Shown: positions 60,644 through 64,000 of the stretch, piece by piece
Position numbering within the stretch: position 1 is the stretch's first letter
How the letters are laid out: each line of letters begins with the position of its first letter
NCBI GenBank assembly: GCA_017535785.1
Contig: JAFXTN010000008.1
Location: 186,001-250,000, forward strand
From: Butyrivibrio sp.
Lineage (GTDB): Bacteria > Bacillota > Clostridia > Lachnospirales > Lachnospiraceae
Length of the DNA stretch: 64,000 bases
Direction of reading: 5' to 3'
The notes under the pieces: generated by a model
What the model saw: the letters and a program-made list of their open reading frames with translations, nothing else
The model's database searches: none
Told to the model about the DNA's origin: nothing
Made by a program: the position numbers and the translations under genes

Positions 60644-62124
60644 AATTTTTAAAGATTTATATTTCAAGATATAGGGTATTTGGGAGTAATATGAAAAAAA
60701 GAATTATTCAAATTTTTATGTTTTTGACCTTATTTTTTACCATATTTGGATGTGTAAATTATGTTTTTAGAGATAAGGGTGAATCTCATACTACATATTC
60801 TTATAAAGATGAAAGAAAAAATAGTATTGATGTGATTTTTCTTGGTAGTTCACAAATAGTACGTAGTGTTATGCCAATGAGAATATGGGAGGATATGGGT
60901 ATACCTTCGTATAATCTTTCTGCAAGTGCGACAAGTATTCCGCAAATGTATTATTTGGCTGAACTTGCACTTGAAACACAGTCACCCAAAGTTATAATAG
61001 CAGATATGTCATGGATTGATTATGGAGAAAAAATAGTCGGAAATGAGAGATTTCACTCAGTATTTGATAATTTTACTTTCAGCCCAGCCAAATATAAAGC
61101 AGTAGTGAATCTTGTTGAAAAAGAAAAATGGCTTGAAATGTTTATGCCAATTTATATTTATCATAGTGGATGGCAAAATATATCTAAGGATAATTTCAAA
61201 TCTCTTCACGATACGGTTGGACTAAAAGGTTCCGATCTAGCGAATACTACATATCCAATGATATATAGCGAGAGTTATACAGATGAATGTGCTGAGATAC
61301 CGGACGTCGCGATGGAATACACTAAAAAGCTAGTTAAATTATGTAAAGAGAATGATATTACATTAGTTTTTACTGCTATTCCGACTGCCAATCACACCGG
61401 TGATAATTATGCTGGAAACTATCAGTCTTACCTTAATGCATTGGATGAGTATGCAAAAGAAGAAAAGATAGCTTTTTATAATGGATATATAGATGCAGCA
61501 CATTGGGGGTTGGATTATTACGATGATTTTATAGATCCTGCTCATACTAATGTAAGAGGTGCAGAAAAAGTAACTCGTAAGATGGAAGAGATACTCTCAA
61601 ATTATCAATTAGATGATAAGAGAGATTATTCTGAATATAAGGGTTGGAACAGTATTGCCGGTATTTTTGATGAGTACTATAAAGATTTATGTGGATACAA
61701 GCAATATAATAACGGAGAAATAATCGACTTTAAATTGGGCGGAAACAGTGATGATTATTTTGTAGCTGGATTGCTTGCTCCTGAAGAGACACATCGCTGG
61801 AACAGTTTTTTTAGAGCGGATGCATTTATGATTTTTGAAGAAATACCTGAAGAAACTGATGAAACAGTAATTTCAATAAAAATTAATGGTATATTTCCGG
61901 GAAGTGAAACACAAAATCTTTCTCTCTATATAAACGATGAATGTATAGGTGAGCGGGATTGTTCAAACGAAATTAAGGACTATTACTATAAAATTCCCAG
62001 AAATGTTATCAAAAAAGGAATTAATTTAGTATCATTACGCTTTACCTCAATAGACTCAAGTATTGATTACGAGAACCCCAAACCATCAATTGCATTATCT
62101 GAAATGAAGATCAATTGGGAATGA
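60640..62124 (+). CDS. Membrane-anchored SGNH hydrolase-like protein (DltD/AlgJ-type)
   Basis: A 494-residue protein with an N-terminal membrane anchor (about 23-42, preceded by KKR) and an extracellular SGNH-type domain: VIFLGSSQIVRSVMP (Ser block I), SASATSIPQMYYLAELAL, VIIADMSWIDYG and DFIDPAHTNVRGAEKV (Asp-x-x-His block V). Residues from about 375 form a beta-rich C-terminal domain. Such proteins work with acyl carriers to O-acylate surface polymers. ATG 60640 is coupled by ATGA to the previous gene; ATG 60691 with GGGAG before it is an alternative. Confidence 0.8.
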   Translation: MKFLKIYISRYRVFGSNMKKRIIQIFMFLTLFFTIFGCVNYVFRDKGESHTTYSYKDERKNSIDVIFLGSSQIVRSVMPMRIWEDMGIPSYNLSASATSIPQMYYLAELALETQSPKVIIADMSWIDYGEKIVGNERFHSVFDNFTFSPAKYKAVVNLVEKEKWLEMFMPIYIYHSGWQNISKDNFKSLHDTVGLKGSDLANTTYPMIYSESYTDECAEIPDVAMEYTKKLVKLCKENDITLVFTAIPTANHTGDNYAGNYQSYLNALDEYAKEEKIAFYNGYIDAAHWGLDYYDDFIDPAHTNVRGAEKVTRKMEEILSNYQLDDKRDYSEYKGWNSIAGIFDEYYKDLCGYKQYNNGEIIDFKLGGNSDDYFVAGLLAPEETHRWNSFFRADAFMIFEEIPEETDETVISIKINGIFPGSETQNLSLYINDECIGERDCSNEIKDYYYKIPRNVIKKGINLVSLRFTSIDSSIDYENPKPSIALSEMKINWE

Positions 62125-62150
62125 TGGGTTAAACAATAAAGGAGCACAAA

Positions 62151-63935
62151 ATGCTAAAAGAGTTGGAATATCCATTCGATGGAAAATTATTATTAAAGAA
62201 CAAAAAGAAGATAAGAAAACAATTATTGGATAGCGATGCGAATTTTATTGATAAGAAGGTTGCAATTTTGGGAGGGTCAACAACCAAAGATATTCTGCAA
62301 ATGTTGGAACTATTTTTATTGAATAATGGAATTCGACCGACTTTTTATGAATCCGAATATAATCAGTATTATCAAGATGCTATGTTTCCCAACGAAGAAT
62401 TGGAAGAATTTAAACCTGATATTATTTATGTTTTCACTACTAATCGAAATATAACTTCATTCTCACAGATAGGAGATACATTAGAAAGAATAGACACTCT
62501 TATAGATAGGGAATATCAAAGATTTTCTGAGATGTGGGATAAACTTGCTAACGTATATCGTTGCCCGGTTATACAAAATAATTTTGAATTGCCATTCTAT
62601 AGGATTATGGGCAACAAAGAGGCAAGCGATATACACGGTTCAGTAAATTTTATCACTAGACTTAATCTCAAATTTTATGAGTATGCGCAAAAGCATGACA
62701 ATTTCTATATCTGTGATATTAATTATATATCTGCGGATTATGGATTAAGAGAGTGGGCGGATCCTTTTTATTATTATATGTATAAATATGCTATTAATCC
62801 AAGTGCGGTTCCTCTGTTGGCGTTAAATGTTGCTAATATAATAAAATCGATATTTGGCAAGAATAAAAAAGGATTTGTATTAGATTTGGATAATACTCTT
62901 TGGGGAGGTGTTATTGGAGATGATGGTGTAGATAATATTGTTCTTGGACCTGAGGAATCTGAAGGGCAGGGTTATTCTGAGTTCCAAAGATATATTAAAG
63001 CACATAAACAGTTAGGGATTATATTAAATATAGATTCAAAAAATGATATAGAAAATGCTTTATCAGGATTGAATCATCCTGATAGTGAATTAAAACCGGA
63101 TGATTTCATATGTATAAAGGCTAACTGGGATCCTAAGGATAGTAATTTTACGCAAATTGCCAATGACCTGAGCCTTTTACCAGAAAGTTTGGTATTTATT
63201 GATGATAATCCAGCAGAGCGCCATATAGTTTCAAACCAGCTTAAAGATGTTTCAGCTCCGGAGATAGGAGATATACAGAACTATATTATTAATATTGATA
63301 GAAACGGATATTTTGAAGTTACCACATTATCTGAGGATGATTACAAACGAAACGAAATGTATAAAGAGAACGCTGAAAGGGCGCAGCTTCAAGCTAGTTT
63401 TTCAGACTACGGCGAGTATCTTGATTCCTTAGAAATGCAAGCAACTAATAAGCCTTTTGAGGCAATATATATGTCAAGAATTGCGCAATTGACGAACAAG
63501 AGTAATCAATTTAACCTGACAACTCATCGGTATACTCAAGAAGAAATTGAAAAGGTCGCATACGATGATTCGTATATAACAATATATGGCAAGTTGACGG
63601 ATAGATTTGGTGACAACGGAGTTGTTTCGGTTGTTATTGGACATATCATTGATGGAATATGTCATATTGATTTGTGGTTGATGAGTTGTAGGGTACTTAA
63701 GAGGGATATGGAGTTCGCTATGATGGATAGTTTGGTACATAGGTGTAAGGCCAAGGGAATCCATGAGATAAGAGGATATTATTATCCAACTTCAAAAAAT
63801 AAGATGGTTAGAGACTTTTATCATTTGCAAGGATTTGAAAAAATCAGCGAAGATCCCGACGGGAACACAGAATGGAAGTTTTCTATTCCATCAGATTATA
63901 AGAATAAAAATATACATATAAATGTGAATGAGTAA
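62151..63935 (+). CDS. FkbH-like HAD-IIIC acyl-loading enzyme
   Basis: A 594-residue protein. Central HAD domain with KGFVLDLDNTLWGGVIGDDGVDNI (about 240-263, DxDxT motif) and LVFIDDNPAERHIV; an N-terminal SGNH-like portion (KVAILGGSTTKDILQMLELFLLNNG) and a C-terminal GNAT-like portion (SQFNLTTHRYTQEEIE..., GVVSVVIGHIIDGICHIDLWLMSCRVLKRDMEFAMMD). FkbH enzymes dephosphorylate 1,3-bisphosphoglycerate and load glyceryl groups onto an acyl carrier protein; the next gene starts like one. AAGGAG precedes ATG 62151. Confidence 0.9.
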   Translation: MLKELEYPFDGKLLLKNKKKIRKQLLDSDANFIDKKVAILGGSTTKDILQMLELFLLNNGIRPTFYESEYNQYYQDAMFPNEELEEFKPDIIYVFTTNRNITSFSQIGDTLERIDTLIDREYQRFSEMWDKLANVYRCPVIQNNFELPFYRIMGNKEASDIHGSVNFITRLNLKFYEYAQKHDNFYICDINYISADYGLREWADPFYYYMYKYAINPSAVPLLALNVANIIKSIFGKNKKGFVLDLDNTLWGGVIGDDGVDNIVLGPEESEGQGYSEFQRYIKAHKQLGIILNIDSKNDIENALSGLNHPDSELKPDDFICIKANWDPKDSNFTQIANDLSLLPESLVFIDDNPAERHIVSNQLKDVSAPEIGDIQNYIINIDRNGYFEVTTLSEDDYKRNEMYKENAERAQLQASFSDYGEYLDSLEMQATNKPFEAIYMSRIAQLTNKSNQFNLTTHRYTQEEIEKVAYDDSYITIYGKLTDRFGDNGVVSVVIGHIIDGICHIDLWLMSCRVLKRDMEFAMMDSLVHRCKAKGIHEIRGYYYPTSKNKMVRDFYHLQGFEKISEDPDGNTEWKFSIPSDYKNKNIHINVNE

Positions 63936-63971
63936 AAAAATAATAAATTAAATTATATTTAGGAGGATAAA

Positions 63972-64000
63972 ATGACTAGAGAAGAGGTATATAAGAAATT
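63972..64000 (+). CDS. Probable acyl carrier protein, partial (first nine codons)
   Basis: After AGGAGG (63961-63966), the frame MTREEVYKK runs off the right edge. This start is typical of stand-alone acyl carrier proteins, and FkbH genes usually have one next to them. The Ser attachment site lies outside the window. Confidence 0.5.

Overview
The window looks like chromosome from a motile, low-to-medium GC Gram-positive Clostridia, most likely a Lachnospiraceae of the Butyrivibrio/Roseburia type. This rests on strong AGGAGG-type ribosome sites, U-tract hairpin terminators, a CIRCE/HrcA element, a type I-alpha glutamine synthetase paired with an ANTAR protein, SigD (sigma-28) flagellar promoters, and FliW/CsrA flagellin control. 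The genus is an inference from gene content. No rRNA, tRNA, IS element or CRISPR array was found.

Layout. 1-4.4 kb: a partial membrane-anchored carbohydrate-binding protein, heat-inducible hsp20, a lone HicB-like protein, an MscS channel, thymidine kinase, and a minus-strand EF-hand protein that has its own SigD promoter. 4.5-6.7 kb: glnA behind a leader that folds as a two-hairpin ANTAR target plus terminator, followed by the probable antiterminator gene. 6.7-21.4 kb: late flagellar genes (flgM, flgN, two flgK, a very long flgL, fliW, csrA, a CgeB-like glycosyltransferase, flaG, fliD, fliS, a FliT-like chaperone, two flagellins). SigD promoters precede flgM (two), flgL, flaG and both flagellins, with a weaker candidate before flgK. 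Both flagellin leaders carry GGA motifs in hairpins and over the Shine-Dalgarno, as expected for CsrA control released by FliW.

21.4-29.1 kb: a glycosylation block beside the flagellins, with a second CgeB-like transferase, a DUF616 protein, a ribulose-phosphate-epimerase-like protein, a LicD phosphotransferase, an IspD/TarI-like cytidylyltransferase and a TarJ/GatD-like polyol-phosphate dehydrogenase. Together these could make a CDP-polyol, most simply CDP-ribitol, and transfer its phosphopolyol to a glycan, possibly on flagellin. 29.1-32.2 kb: rubrerythrin, a HigB/HigA-type toxin-antitoxin pair, gene remnants, and an AAA/DUF4143 ATPase behind four phased repeats.

32.3-38.2 kb: three genes that form an unusual surface-phosphate unit: a YidC-like insertase fused to a sulfatase-fold (LtaS/EptA-type) domain, a CDP-glycerol glycerophosphotransferase-family protein, and a nucleotidyltransferase fused to a HisC/CobD-like PLP enzyme. 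38.4-42.7 kb: a compact defence-like island with a frameshifted RloA-like ATPase, RloB, a SEFIR-domain protein and a RES-domain toxin-like protein. 42.8-64 kb: a surface polysaccharide cluster with a decayed polymerase/ligase gene, several glycosyltransferases, the GDP-perosamine route (gmd, per-like aminotransferase, NeuD/PerB-like acetyltransferase), a Wzm/Wzt-type ABC exporter, a YfhO-like membrane protein, a GtrB-like transferase, GNAT, an FdtA-like isomerase, a DltD/AlgJ-like SGNH protein, FkbH, and the first codons of a probable acyl carrier protein. Genes often overlap as ATGA, which suggests translational coupling. The intact ABC exporter beside a broken polymerase suggests export by the ABC route.
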